Shown here: in pieces, positions 35,183 through 44,238 of the stretch
Numbering within the stretch: the first letter of the stretch is position 1
Layout of the letters: each line of letters begins with the position of its first letter
Source: Rossellomorea sp. SC111
GTDB lineage: Bacteria; Bacillota; Bacilli; Bacillales; Bacillaceae_B
NCBI RefSeq assembly: GCF_024733565.1
Contig: NZ_JANIOC010000004.1
Span: forward strand, 1 to 64,000
Reading direction: 5' to 3'
DNA: 64,000 nt
Position numbers and translations under genes: made by a program
Notes under the pieces: model-generated
Databases searched by the model: none
Seen by the model: only the letters and a program-made list of their open reading frames with translations
Told to the model about the DNA's origin: nothing

Positions 35183-35830
35183 TTATTTAAATGCCTGCCT
35201 TCTCATCCACTGGGTCGCAGCCCATTTATCCCCGATGACAACCGGTGCCCCACCATGGAGCGTCAAGTCGTTCAACTCTTGATTATCATAAAAATATTCG
35301 AAGTAAACCGCCATTCCTTTTTGAGGAGAAACAGAGAGATTCAGTTTCGGAAAGTAGGTTTCCCCGCCTTCCTCTACGTCGTTTAAATACATGACGAGGG
35401 TACTGATCCTCGGATTCTTCACTGGCCGTGCCGATGCCGAGAAGAAATCGAAATGAGCCTTGTATTCCTGACCCGGTTTATAGTTCAGGATTTGAAGACC
35501 CTCCCCGTGCTCAACAGGTATATTCATAATCTGAGAGACTCGCTTTTCAACTCGTGTCACGACGTCATGACTTTCTTCCAAAAATACTGAACTGCTCGTT
35601 CTCAGTCCATCGACTGTCCGGGTATTCCCGATTTTTGAGCGCTCGACACGATCTTTTGACAATTGGATGAGTTCATCACATTCTTCATGACTCAACACAT
35701 TGCCAAGCACGACGATCAGGGGCTCCTCCATTTTCGCGATGATCTGGATATCCCGGTCTTCGGTCTTGATCTTATTTCCGGTGTGGTGGAAAATCGTTTG
35801 TTCCTTTACAGCTATTTCAGTCGTATTCAT
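35183..35830 (-). CDS. Prolyl 4-hydroxylase-type 2-oxoglutarate/Fe(II) oxygenase
   Basis: A 215-residue soluble oxygenase closely resembling the prolyl 4-hydroxylase of B. anthracis. The iron ligands are visible as His and Asp in KAHFDFF and the distal His in LTLHGGAPV; the 2-oxoglutarate-binding Lys lies in GDKWAATQW. The N-terminal segment EQTIFHHTGNKIKTEDRDIQII matches that family, so the ATG at 35830 is used, though an in-frame TTG two codons earlier is possible. The likely targets are proline residues in collagen-like or elongation-factor peptides; no substrate is encoded nearby. Confidence 0.92.
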   Translation of the reverse strand: MNTTEIAVKEQTIFHHTGNKIKTEDRDIQIIAKMEEPLIVVLGNVLSHEECDELIQLSKDRVERSKIGNTRTVDGLRTSSSVFLEESHDVVTRVEKRVSQIMNIPVEHGEGLQILNYKPGQEYKAHFDFFSASARPVKNPRISTLVMYLNDVEEGGETYFPKLNLSVSPQKGMAVYFEYFYDNQELNDLTLHGGAPVVIGDKWAATQWMRRQAFK

Positions 35831-35859
35831 TGCCAACTTTCATCAACCTCTTATCGTAT

Positions 35860-36137
35860 TTTAAACATTCTGAATTCTTACATTGGTGGAAGCATTCTTT
35901 GAATCTTCCGGACTGGGAAAAATAAATAGCAACAATAGGCATAACTGAATATTTTATTCTGTTGTTTCCTCCTGATGTCAAAATATGAGAGTGTATTTTA
36001 CTATATTTTACACCCGTGATGGAGGGAATTCTATCTTTATTTTTTCTTATTCATACTGAAAAATAATGAAGTTTACCGGGTTTATGATTGGTGTGGGTTC
36101 ACGGGTGTCACAGAAATGACACGTAGTCAAAACTCAT
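35860..36137. other. Intergenic region without a recognisable gene
   Basis: About 280 bp of AT-rich sequence between the oxygenase promoter region and the mtlD terminator. Nothing beyond very short open frames is visible. Confidence 0.5.
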
Positions 36138-36167
36138 AAAAAAAACTGCCGGATCCCATCCGACAGT
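36138..36167 (-). terminator. Terminator of the mannitol operon
   Basis: ACTGCCGGAT and ATCCGACAGT form a 10-bp stem with one mismatch; the minus strand runs into TTTTTTTT just after the mtlD stop. Confidence 0.85.
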
Positions 36168-36175
36168 CTACAAAT

Positions 36176-37315
36176 TTATTTCTTCAATGCCTCGTACTGA
36201 ACCAATACTTCCTTCACGATTTCACTATCCGCATCCAGTCCGCTCACTTCTTTCAACACATATGCAGGGCCGTGCTCGTTGATCATGCCCTGGATTTCCA
36301 TGGCTTGCTCGTCTTCTGGATTGTCGAACAGTAATGCTGCTGCAATCGCTTTGGCGAGATATGAATAGGAAAGTCCTGCTTTTTGAGCTTCGGTGGTCGG
36401 GCGGATCAAGCGGTCATCGGGACCAAGCTTCCTGATCGGCGCACGTCCCACACGGGTGACATCATCATTCAAGTAGGTATTTTTGAAGCGTTCGATGTTT
36501 TTATCAATATAAGCCAAATGTTCTTTTTCATCCAGACCATATTGCTTCACAAGGTAGGCACCTGTTTCTTTCAATGTCTCTTTGACCTGCTCGGCAATGG
36601 CTTCGTCGGCCAATGTTTGATCGATCGTTGATTTTCCTTGAAGGTAACCAAGATATGCAATGACCGCGTGTCCTGTATTCACTGTGAACAGCTTCCGCTC
36701 GATGAATGGTGCAAGATCTTCAACGATCGTCATTCCTTCAACAGGCGGGATTTCTTCCGTCGTTTCAACCACCCACTCATAGTATGGTTCAACGAGGACG
36801 TCCAAAGAACCTTGATCCTGCATCGGAACAATGCGGTCCACTGCTGAATTGAAGAAGTAGACTTTGCCTTCAAGCTCCGTGACCGTTTCTTCATCAAGAT
36901 TTTCTATTATATGCTTTTTCAAAATATCCGTTGCACCGATCTGGTTTTCACATGCGATCACGTATAATGGTTCATCTGAAGTTGCCACTCGCTTAGCGAT
37001 CCCTTTTGCGATCATTGGAGCGATCCGTGGCAGGATGTTCGGTCCAATTGCCGTCGTCAGATAAGTGGATCGGCCAATCGTGTCGATCACTTCCCCTTCC
37101 TGATGAAGATTGTTCAGGCCGGACACATTCTCAATCGTTTCCGTTTCCATCGTTTCGGTTGCGAGTTTTACCTGATAGCGTCCTTCCTCATTCAGATGAT
37201 TGATCACCTGTTCAGCAATATCGACAAAGGTCACGTGGTAACCTGATTGGGAAAACAATGCTCCGATAAACCCTCTGCCTATGTTTCCTGCACCAAAATG
37301 TACGGTTTGTTTCAA
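36176..37315 (-). CDS. mtlD: Mannitol-1-phosphate 5-dehydrogenase
   Basis: A 379-residue polyol dehydrogenase that converts mannitol 1-phosphate to fructose 6-phosphate with NAD. The N-terminal VHFGAGNIGRGFIG binds NAD; the catalytic-domain stretch KLFTVNTGHAVIAYLGY carries the conserved Asn-x-x-His. The start is TTG at 37315, with AAAGGA 9 nt upstream; an ATG nine bases earlier abuts the ribosome site and overlaps the mtlR stop. It is the last gene of mtlA-mtlR-mtlD. Confidence 0.95.
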   Translation of the reverse strand: MKQTVHFGAGNIGRGFIGALFSQSGYHVTFVDIAEQVINHLNEEGRYQVKLATETMETETIENVSGLNNLHQEGEVIDTIGRSTYLTTAIGPNILPRIAPMIAKGIAKRVATSDEPLYVIACENQIGATDILKKHIIENLDEETVTELEGKVYFFNSAVDRIVPMQDQGSLDVLVEPYYEWVVETTEEIPPVEGMTIVEDLAPFIERKLFTVNTGHAVIAYLGYLQGKSTIDQTLADEAIAEQVKETLKETGAYLVKQYGLDEKEHLAYIDKNIERFKNTYLNDDVTRVGRAPIRKLGPDDRLIRPTTEAQKAGLSYSYLAKAIAAALLFDNPEDEQAMEIQGMINEHGPAYVLKEVSGLDADSEIVKEVLVQYEALKK

Positions 37316-37320
37316 GATTA

Positions 37321-39390
37321 TCATTCCTTTATCAAATTAGTTTGTAAGTAGTCCAGAAAGATTTCTTCCAGTTTCTTCAGGATGATCGCTTCGTTCGTGG
37401 AAGAATAAATCATCATCGATCTATGATTTTCAATTAAGCTGGTACTGATCAGGCTGAGTATTTCCTGTTCCCGCCTGCTTAATTCTTCCGGAGCAATCAT
37501 CAGGAGAAGGCTTTTCATCTCCATCTCCGCACCATCCATCCCCTTGATCTTACAAGGTTCATCCAGATGGGCCACCTGGAAGACCAGCTTATTTACGTTA
37601 TCATCACGGCAATGGAAAAGCCCCATGTTCGTGTTCGGTATGCCAAGTCCGCCTTTCTTCTCCCTTTCCATCAGTTGGTCCAGGACCGCTTGAGGGTGTT
37701 GTAGAAGTCCGTCCCTGTCTGCCTGTTCCACCATTTCACTCAGGATCCTGACATGGTTTCCCGTCGAGTGCTTACGGTACACGCGGAAATTGGTAAGAAT
37801 GGCTTCCATGCTGGAATGGACGTCTTTAATCTCCTGAAGGAGCATTCTCACTTCGGCTTTCCCGTCAGACTTCGGTGAAGGTTTCAAATATTTTTTCCTC
37901 GTCAGCTTCTCTACATTATTCTGCAGATAGCTTTGGATGAATCCGATGTCCTTCTCACTCAATAATGGACTCACCAGAATATATTCCACTTCCGTAAAAG
38001 GAAGTCTGACTGTGGAAATGACAATGTCGTAATCCTCGAGGTCAGCATTCTGAAAATCCTTGATCGACAGGATTTCCACCTTGTTGATCATACTCAGTTC
38101 CCGCTGGATGCGGCTCGCGAGCATCTTGGACGTCCCGATTCCTGTCGGACATACGACCACTGCTTGGATGTTGACCTTTTCTTCATTCATCAGCATGGCC
38201 GATCCGAAATGGAGGACGATAAACGCCACTTCATCATCCGGAAACGAAATATCCTTAAACTCCATTTCAAGACTCTTTTTCACCGCCAGAAATAAGACCG
38301 GATATTTCTTCTTGATCTCATCCGTGAGGGGATTGAAAAGGTCCAGTTCCTGCTGCAGACGGAAGATGGACGGTCCCATATGGGCAAGGAGGCCCTGGAA
38401 CAAGGAAAAATCATCGGATAGATCCACGTGGAGGTCTGCCGACACATCCTTGATGACATTTTTGATAAGATGCCCAAGGAGGATGCTGTCATAGTAAACG
38501 ACTTCGGGATCCTGCACCTTTGATCCTTTCAAAATGACCGTCAAGAATTGGACGTCCAGATGATTTATTGAAACAGAAAGCCGCTGTTTCAGTTCACTGC
38601 ATATCGTGTCCATCAACTGGAACCCACCTGATGTCCCTTCTTCAGATGGTTCCCCTCCCTCTAATCCGAAGCCCTTTTCCGTTCGCTGCATTGTCAGGCA
38701 GATATGGACGACAAGACCGATATAATCACTGTCCGTCAACGTAATCTGCTTGTCTGCTAAATGATGATTCACTACTTGGTCGACGGCGAGTAAATAGTCC
38801 GGTTTAAAATAGCCGAGAACAGATTCATCAAGATGATGGCCCTTTTGCATCCCATAAAGGGTCTCGATGATGTCTTCATAAAAATGGACGAGGAAAAAAC
38901 TTGCCAGGGCATGACGCTTGTCGGCTTCTTCCGCCATAAGCTCCACCCCCACCCCTCGTTTCCTCGTCAGGGTGATCCCGTACTTCTGAAGCCAATCGGC
39001 AAGCTCATCCAAATAAGAAGACAAGGTCGTCACGCTGATTCCTAGCTGACTCGCAAGCACCTGCTTTTTAAAAGAAGGGCCTTCATGCAGAAGGATGATC
39101 AGGAGATTCAGTTTTCGTTCCTCAGGGGTTTCGTCGGTCGGATTCACATCCGCGAGATTTTGCATTAAACGATAGATGTGCTCATTCTTCCCGTCGATGA
39201 ACAGACCTTCATTGGCTGTCCTCTTCAATTCCAGATGAAACTGTTTTAAAATGCTTTCGATTGATCTCAAATTTCGCTGTACGGTTCTTCCGCTCACATT
39301 CAAAAACGCAGAAAGAGAGTACACGGTATGTTTACCAGATGTTTTTACAATCAATTCAATAATGGATTTTTCCCTTGATGTAATAAACAT
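37321..39390 (-). CDS. mtlR: Mannitol operon activator MtlR (BglG-type, PRD)
   Basis: A 689-residue transcriptional activator. An N-terminal HTH region (about 1-160) is followed by two PTS regulation domains (about 170-390), an EIIB-like domain with VVVCPTGIGTSKMLA (its Cys is the phosphorylation site) and a C-terminal EIIA-Mtl-like domain (about 550-689). Phosphorylation by PTS proteins at the PRD and EIIB sites tunes activity to mannitol and glucose supply. The start MFITSREKS has GAGGGGG upstream. Its position between mtlA and mtlD resembles the Geobacillus operon more than the separate mtlR of B. subtilis. Confidence 0.92.
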   Translation of the reverse strand: MFITSREKSIIELIVKTSGKHTVYSLSAFLNVSGRTVQRNLRSIESILKQFHLELKRTANEGLFIDGKNEHIYRLMQNLADVNPTDETPEERKLNLLIILLHEGPSFKKQVLASQLGISVTTLSSYLDELADWLQKYGITLTRKRGVGVELMAEEADKRHALASFFLVHFYEDIIETLYGMQKGHHLDESVLGYFKPDYLLAVDQVVNHHLADKQITLTDSDYIGLVVHICLTMQRTEKGFGLEGGEPSEEGTSGGFQLMDTICSELKQRLSVSINHLDVQFLTVILKGSKVQDPEVVYYDSILLGHLIKNVIKDVSADLHVDLSDDFSLFQGLLAHMGPSIFRLQQELDLFNPLTDEIKKKYPVLFLAVKKSLEMEFKDISFPDDEVAFIVLHFGSAMLMNEEKVNIQAVVVCPTGIGTSKMLASRIQRELSMINKVEILSIKDFQNADLEDYDIVISTVRLPFTEVEYILVSPLLSEKDIGFIQSYLQNNVEKLTRKKYLKPSPKSDGKAEVRMLLQEIKDVHSSMEAILTNFRVYRKHSTGNHVRILSEMVEQADRDGLLQHPQAVLDQLMEREKKGGLGIPNTNMGLFHCRDDNVNKLVFQVAHLDEPCKIKGMDGAEMEMKSLLLMIAPEELSRREQEILSLISTSLIENHRSMMIYSSTNEAIILKKLEEIFLDYLQTNLIKE

Positions 39391-39438
39391 ACTTCCCCCT
39401 CTTCCCCTATCATGAGCTTTTTTCAAAACAAATGAGAA

Positions 39439-39465
39439 CAGAAAGGCAGGGATCCCGCCTTTCTG
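39439..39465 (-). terminator. Intercistronic hairpin mtlA-mtlR
   Basis: CAGAAAGGC and GCCTTTCTG form a 9-bp stem in the 85-bp gap between mtlA and mtlR. It lacks a good T-run, so it may be an mRNA stability element or a leaky terminator that lowers regulator expression. Confidence 0.5.
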
Positions 39466-39475
39466 AATGATTACT

Positions 39476-41383
39476 CTAGTTGCTGTTGATGATGTCCTTC
39501 AGCTCTTTGGCTGACTTCGCCTGCACCATCTGGTCGACGTTTTCCTGCTCGGAGCAGACAACGGCGATACCTGAAAGGATTTCCAGATGCGTGCCGTCCT
39601 TACCGGCGATACCGAAGATCATCTTCGCCTTCTCACCATTGAAGTCCACGCCTTCCGGAACTTGAACGACGGTGAATCCGGATTTGATGACGGCTTTCTT
39701 CGCGTCCTCCGTACCGTGTGGAATGGCTACATTATTACCCATATACGTAGATGTGATTCCTTCTCTGTCAATCATAGCATCTACGTAACTCTCTTCCACG
39801 TACCCTGCTTTAACGAGAGCTTCTCCAGCGAATCGGATCGCTTCTTCTTTCGTGGCAAATGACTGATTCATGAAGATATTTTCTTCAAGGAGAAGATCAT
39901 CGTCGTGGTCTGCATTCGGTTCGGCGTTCACCGCTTCTTCCTCTGCCTCTTCGACAACCTCTGCCTGTTCATCCGTGATTCCGTCTTGAAGACTCGCAAT
40001 CAGCTTGTCGTACTCAGGACTGGATAGGAAGTTATCCACAGAAATGTGATACGCATTCGGAAGTTTATTTTTCGCACGAGGCGTCAGTTCTTCCTGAGTG
40101 ATGACGACTTGAGCGTCCGATGGCAGGTTACTGATGGATGTATTTGTTACGCTGACATCCAGATTGGCCGCCTTCACTTTCTTACGAAGAAGGGAAGCCC
40201 CCATGGCACTTGAGCCCATACCTGCATCACAAGCAAAGACGATTTTGTTTACTTCTTCAGGCATTGTCCCATTGCTCACATGTCCGGCAACGGAACTCTT
40301 CTTGCCTTTCATTTCCTGCATTTTCTTTGTTGCACCTTCAATATCTTCGTCTGTCGCTTTACTTGATTTCAAGACGATGGCAGACACGATGAAGGACACG
40401 GCTGTTGCAACCAGGACCGCTGCAAAGTTAGCCAGATACGCCATCCCCTCAGGAGGTGTAACTGCCGTAATCGCGATGATACTCCCTGGTGATGCCGGTG
40501 ATACCAGTCCACCGCCCAATAATACAAGAGTGAAGACTCCACTCATTCCACCAAGGATGACGGAGATGAATAGCATCGGCTTCATTAATACATATGGGAA
40601 GTAAATCTCATGAATCCCACCAAGGAAGTGAATGATGGCTGCCCCTGGTGCTGATTGTTTCGCTGTCCCTCTTCCGAACAACATGAAGGCAAGCAGGACA
40701 CCAAGACCTGGTCCCGGGTTAGCCTCTAATAAGAATAGAATCGATTTTCCACCCTGTTGGACCTGCTCCAGCCCAATTGGTGACAGAACACCATGGTTAA
40801 TGGCATTATTTAAAAATAAAATCTTAGCAGGCTCGATCAGGATACTGGTTAAAGGAAGCAGTCCTGCTGCAACCAGCCAGTCAACACCTTCAACGAGTAG
40901 ACTTGTGAATGCGTCCACTGCAGGTCCGACACCTAAGAAGGCCAGAATCGCAAGGATTCCCCCAAGGATACCCGCCGAGAAGTTATTCACAAGCATTTCA
41001 AATCCTGCCCTGATCTTCCCTTCGATCACTCCGTCAAACTTCTTGATCACATATGCTCCGAGCGGCCCCATGACCATGGCACCTAAGAACATCGGTGTAT
41101 CCGGTGCACCGACAATGACACCCATTGTCGCGATTGCACCCACGACCCCACCGCGCTGGTCGTGTACGAGTTTACCTCCTGTATACCCGATCAATAACGG
41201 CAGCAGATACGTAACCATCGGCCCGACCAGTTTGGCAAGGCTTTCATTTGGAAAGAACCCAGTTGGTATGAACAACGCTGTAATTAAACCCCAAGCGATA
41301 AATGCACCTATATTCGGCAGAACCATAGAACTGAGGAAGTTACCAAACTTTTGTACCGCAACTTTCATATTGGATTGCGCCAC
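39476..41383 (-). CDS. mtlA: Mannitol-specific PTS permease EIICBA
   Basis: A 635-residue fusion. The membrane EIIC domain (about 1-340) contains the conserved GGIHEIYFPY motif. The EIIB domain has its phosphorylated Cys in VFACDAGMGSS (about 385). An acidic linker (about 475-500) leads to an EIIA domain with phosphorylated His in NVAIPHGT (about 556). Because EIIA is fused, no separate mtlF gene is needed, and none is present. The start is GTG at 41383, with AAAGGA 8 nt upstream; the ATG nine bases earlier directly abuts that ribosome site. Confidence 0.95.
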   Translation of the reverse strand: MAQSNMKVAVQKFGNFLSSMVLPNIGAFIAWGLITALFIPTGFFPNESLAKLVGPMVTYLLPLLIGYTGGKLVHDQRGGVVGAIATMGVIVGAPDTPMFLGAMVMGPLGAYVIKKFDGVIEGKIRAGFEMLVNNFSAGILGGILAILAFLGVGPAVDAFTSLLVEGVDWLVAAGLLPLTSILIEPAKILFLNNAINHGVLSPIGLEQVQQGGKSILFLLEANPGPGLGVLLAFMLFGRGTAKQSAPGAAIIHFLGGIHEIYFPYVLMKPMLFISVILGGMSGVFTLVLLGGGLVSPASPGSIIAITAVTPPEGMAYLANFAAVLVATAVSFIVSAIVLKSSKATDEDIEGATKKMQEMKGKKSSVAGHVSNGTMPEEVNKIVFACDAGMGSSAMGASLLRKKVKAANLDVSVTNTSISNLPSDAQVVITQEELTPRAKNKLPNAYHISVDNFLSSPEYDKLIASLQDGITDEQAEVVEEAEEEAVNAEPNADHDDDLLLEENIFMNQSFATKEEAIRFAGEALVKAGYVEESYVDAMIDREGITSTYMGNNVAIPHGTEDAKKAVIKSGFTVVQVPEGVDFNGEKAKMIFGIAGKDGTHLEILSGIAVVCSEQENVDQMVQAKSAKELKDIINSN

Positions 41384-41425
41384 TTCTCTCATCCTTTCAT
41401 GTATAAATAATGATTTCTTATTTTA

Positions 41426-41455
41426 ATGATAGTCCTTACAGCACGGGGGTTTCAA
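41426..41455 (-). promoter_or_regulatory. Putative mtl operon promoter
   Basis: The minus strand has TTGAAA (41450-41455), an 18-bp spacer and TATCAT (41426-41431), about 45 bp before the mtlA start. I could not identify a clear catabolite-response element. Confidence 0.45.
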
Positions 41456-41540
41456 GAATGATGAAAACTAACTTTGTCACCCTGGTGACGACAAACCTAT
41501 TGTTTCTCTGATTGGGGAAGATATTCCTGTGGTGGACCAA

Positions 41541-41572
41541 GAAAAAAGGGAACAGCATGGTACTGTTCCCTT
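41541..41572 (-). terminator. Terminator of the sigma/anti-sigma fusion gene
   Basis: AAGGGAACAG and CTGTTCCCTT form a 10-bp stem followed by TTTTTT on the minus strand. Confidence 0.9.
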
Positions 41573-41579
41573 CACGCGG

Positions 41580-43616
41580 TTAATCGAGCTTCACCTTCAC
41601 CCGATCGTCCAGATATTGGGTGGTAGTGTAGCCGTCTATGACAAGTTCGGTCGGCATGACGTCATCATTGGAGCCATCGTTGTAAAAATCAATGGTTTGT
41701 TCCGTTTCAAAGTAACGGGGCTGGTCTAATTTCTCATACTCATATGAACCCGGCTCATACTTCTTTCCATCCTTGTCCATCAATATGCCATCCCCGCCAC
41801 TTACTCCGATTGAGTAGTAATCCTCCTTTTCTTCCGAAGTCCGATAATATATATAGTTCACATTTTCATATTCACGGTCTTTCGGCAAATCGTGTGTAAG
41901 GGTCACTTGTGTCGGGCTACCGATTTTGATGTCATCGATGGTGATCGTGTTGCCGAGATACTCGGTAGTATGTGGCAACTCTTTATTTACATCGAGTTCA
42001 ATGACTTTTTGATCCTTCACGAATAGATGAGCAGATCCGAATCGGATGGTAACATTCTTTGGATCATCAAAATAGAGGGTGTCAAAGGCCGTTTTAAAGG
42101 AATTCCAACCCTCATTGTCCGAAGACGCCCCGTACATCATGCCACCAAATTGATCCGCCTTCCACTTTTTATCTTTCGATTCAATCGTTTCAAAGGTCAT
42201 CATGTCGATCCGCCCGCTCTTTTCACGCTCCTGAAAGCTATATTCAAGAACCGTCGCGGTCGGGGCAATCGTCATTTGATCCAATCGGACCGGTATACCG
42301 GCAACTTCCAATTTCTTATCCAGCTTATGGACACGGGAAGGCTTCTTTTCGAATGGAATATCGAAACTCCATCCCCCTTCAGCAAATCTCATTTCCCCCC
42401 CACCAAATTCACTGGTTGCAGGATCATCGGGTAATTGCATGAGTCTTGCAATCTGTAGCTTAATCGTTCCTTTATCCACTGAAACCGGAAGGAGACTAAT
42501 GGTTCCCCTGTAGACATTTTCCTTATCATTATGTAGGTTTTCTTGATCACGTGGAGGGGAATAGAACGTGGATTGCTGGTCCATCTTCATGACATCATAT
42601 TCGTTCTCGATGATGACCCCTTCATAAGGATTCATCATATAACGATTTTCCCCTTTAAGATCTTCCACTTCATAAAAGACCAGCGTCTGCACGTCATCCG
42701 CGACAACACTCCTGATTGTTACCTTCACCCCATCGCTTTCTGCTTCCAGATTCAGCCTTTCCCCAAGATCATGCTGGAGCATGGAGCGCAGTTGTTCATC
42801 TTCTTCCGTATAAGAATAATAGAGACTAGCAAACCCACCGGTGACAAATCCTGCAACGATCAGGAGTACAAACACTCCCGCGAAGGAAAGCAGGATCGAT
42901 TTCCGCTTCTTTCTCCGCTTCTGCCTCTGTGCTTCCCTTTGAGCCAGCCTGTTTCTGACTTTCTCCATGACATCTGGCGGGAGATGGGTCTCTTCTGCCA
43001 ATTTGGCAAGCGCGAGGGTCACTTCCTGAAACGAAGCAAGGTCTTCCTGACAATCCGTGCAATGATATATATGTATTTCAAAATCCACCTTTTCGGGTCG
43101 ATCCATCGTTCTTCCTAAGTAATCCAGATAATGCTTCTGATATTCGTGGCAGCCTTCAACCTCAGGGCCGTTCCCCATCATTTCACGAAGCTCCCGTATG
43201 CCTCTGAATAAGCGGGATTTCACTTCGTCAATCGGGATATCAAGTATACGGGCGGCCTCATCCTGGTCGCACCCTTTCATATAGACTAACGCCACCGCTT
43301 CTTTATCAGCCGATCCGAGTTGCTGAAATGCGTGAAAGGGATCATCATCTGAACTCAAAGGTTGTTGTTCCGATACCTTTTGACACTCCTCCAGAAAAAT
43401 TCTTGCCGCCGAGTGAGCCTTCTTCCGTTTACGAGCCTCATCCTGCAGGCGGATAATGGAGCCGTAAAAAAGATCCTCCACTTCCTGATGATGCATGTAA
43501 ACCCGACTCAATGCATAGAACGAATGCTTCTCCTCTTGGAACCGGGCAATGATCGATTCCAATTCCCTTTCAAAAGTCCTGCTGACCGGCACGGTACCGG
43601 TTTCCAGTTTCGCCAT
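41580..43616 (-). CDS. Membrane-tethered sigma-like factor fused to ZAS anti-sigma and DUF4179-type sensor
   Basis: A 678-residue fusion. Residues about 10-85 look like an eroded sigma region 2; residues about 95-147 are a clear region 4 (LGSADKEAVALVYMKGCDQDEAARILDIPIDEVKSRL spans the helix-turn-helix). A zinc-binding anti-sigma motif follows, C-x25-H-x3-C-x2-C (Cys156, His182, Cys186, Cys189), then a basic stretch, one membrane helix (about 240-261) and an outer region of about 415 residues with DUF4179/DUF5643-like beta structure. ECF sigma and anti-sigma are normally separate proteins. The start has GGAGGG 9 nt upstream. No partner sigma gene is adjacent. Confidence 0.8.
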   Translation of the reverse strand: MAKLETGTVPVSRTFERELESIIARFQEEKHSFYALSRVYMHHQEVEDLFYGSIIRLQDEARKRKKAHSAARIFLEECQKVSEQQPLSSDDDPFHAFQQLGSADKEAVALVYMKGCDQDEAARILDIPIDEVKSRLFRGIRELREMMGNGPEVEGCHEYQKHYLDYLGRTMDRPEKVDFEIHIYHCTDCQEDLASFQEVTLALAKLAEETHLPPDVMEKVRNRLAQREAQRQKRRKKRKSILLSFAGVFVLLIVAGFVTGGFASLYYSYTEEDEQLRSMLQHDLGERLNLEAESDGVKVTIRSVVADDVQTLVFYEVEDLKGENRYMMNPYEGVIIENEYDVMKMDQQSTFYSPPRDQENLHNDKENVYRGTISLLPVSVDKGTIKLQIARLMQLPDDPATSEFGGGEMRFAEGGWSFDIPFEKKPSRVHKLDKKLEVAGIPVRLDQMTIAPTATVLEYSFQEREKSGRIDMMTFETIESKDKKWKADQFGGMMYGASSDNEGWNSFKTAFDTLYFDDPKNVTIRFGSAHLFVKDQKVIELDVNKELPHTTEYLGNTITIDDIKIGSPTQVTLTHDLPKDREYENVNYIYYRTSEEKEDYYSIGVSGGDGILMDKDGKKYEPGSYEYEKLDQPRYFETEQTIDFYNDGSNDDVMPTELVIDGYTTTQYLDDRVKVKLD

Positions 43617-43731
43617 AGCTGTCTTCCCTCCTTCCATTTTCCTACTAATAATTATTTCAAAATTCCCAATACTTCACAATCCTTTTCTTAAAAATTGATT
43701 AAGTCATCTGTTAGTTTCCACCTATCATACT

Positions 43732-43769
43732 AAAAGAAGGTCTGGATCACGTTGGATCCAGACCTTCTT
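43732..43769 (-). terminator. Terminator of the DDBH2-domain gene
   Basis: AAGAAGGTCTGGATC and GATCCAGACCTTCTT form a 15-bp stem just after the stop; the minus strand continues with TTTTAG. Confidence 0.85.
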
Positions 43770-43776
43770 CTACCTA

Positions 43777-44109
43777 TTATAATCGATCGATATCCCCCAA
43801 CTGGGATTGCATATCCAACTTCACCATCTCCTGTGCTTTAGAAAAGGTAAACACTTCATTCGATACCCAATGATTATACAATTTAGCCAGGGCGTTCCGG
43901 TGATAGACCGTGCCTTTCACCTCTGTAAAGAAATAGATGATCAACAGGTTGGTCACTTCGGCTGGAAGGTTCTTCTTACGTTCTATCCCCTTCAACGAGA
44001 GGATATCCAATCCTCTTAAAGGACTGCCGATCACGGTTTCTGCCATGTGAAAAGGATCAGTTGTCTGACATAGTGCCACGAGATCCGGATTCAATTCTTC
44101 AAATTTCAA
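43777..44109 (-). CDS. Stand-alone DDBH2 (DnaB/DnaD C-terminal) domain protein
   Basis: A 110-residue protein whose second half, LPAEVTNLLIIYFF ... YHRNALAKLYNHWVSNEVFTFSKAQEMVK (about 48-96), fits the DnaB_2/DDBH2 domain of the Gram-positive primosome proteins DnaB and DnaD (the motif Y-x(n)-I-x3-HW-x5-(V/I)-x-T-x3-A). DnaD and DnaB also carry an N-terminal winged helix, which is absent here. Possible roles are DNA binding or modulation of replication initiation. The start is TTG, with AAAGGGG 7 nt upstream. It is monocistronic. Confidence 0.65.
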   Translation of the reverse strand: MKFEELNPDLVALCQTTDPFHMAETVIGSPLRGLDILSLKGIERKKNLPAEVTNLLIIYFFTEVKGTVYHRNALAKLYNHWVSNEVFTFSKAQEMVKLDMQSQLGDIDRL

Positions 44110-44238
44110 GTGAATTCCCCTTTTATATATTACATAGATAGTGAACGAAAGATCGTTACACTTCAGGTCTTCTTAGATTGTAAGATTAACTACTATGTAG
44201 TATAACAAAAAAATGGTACAGGCAGACACTCCAGTGTG

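Noticed and set aside
40632..41426. 264-codon open frame antisense to mtlA
   Set aside because: It mirrors the codons of a highly conserved PTS gene and lacks a ribosome site or family resemblance.
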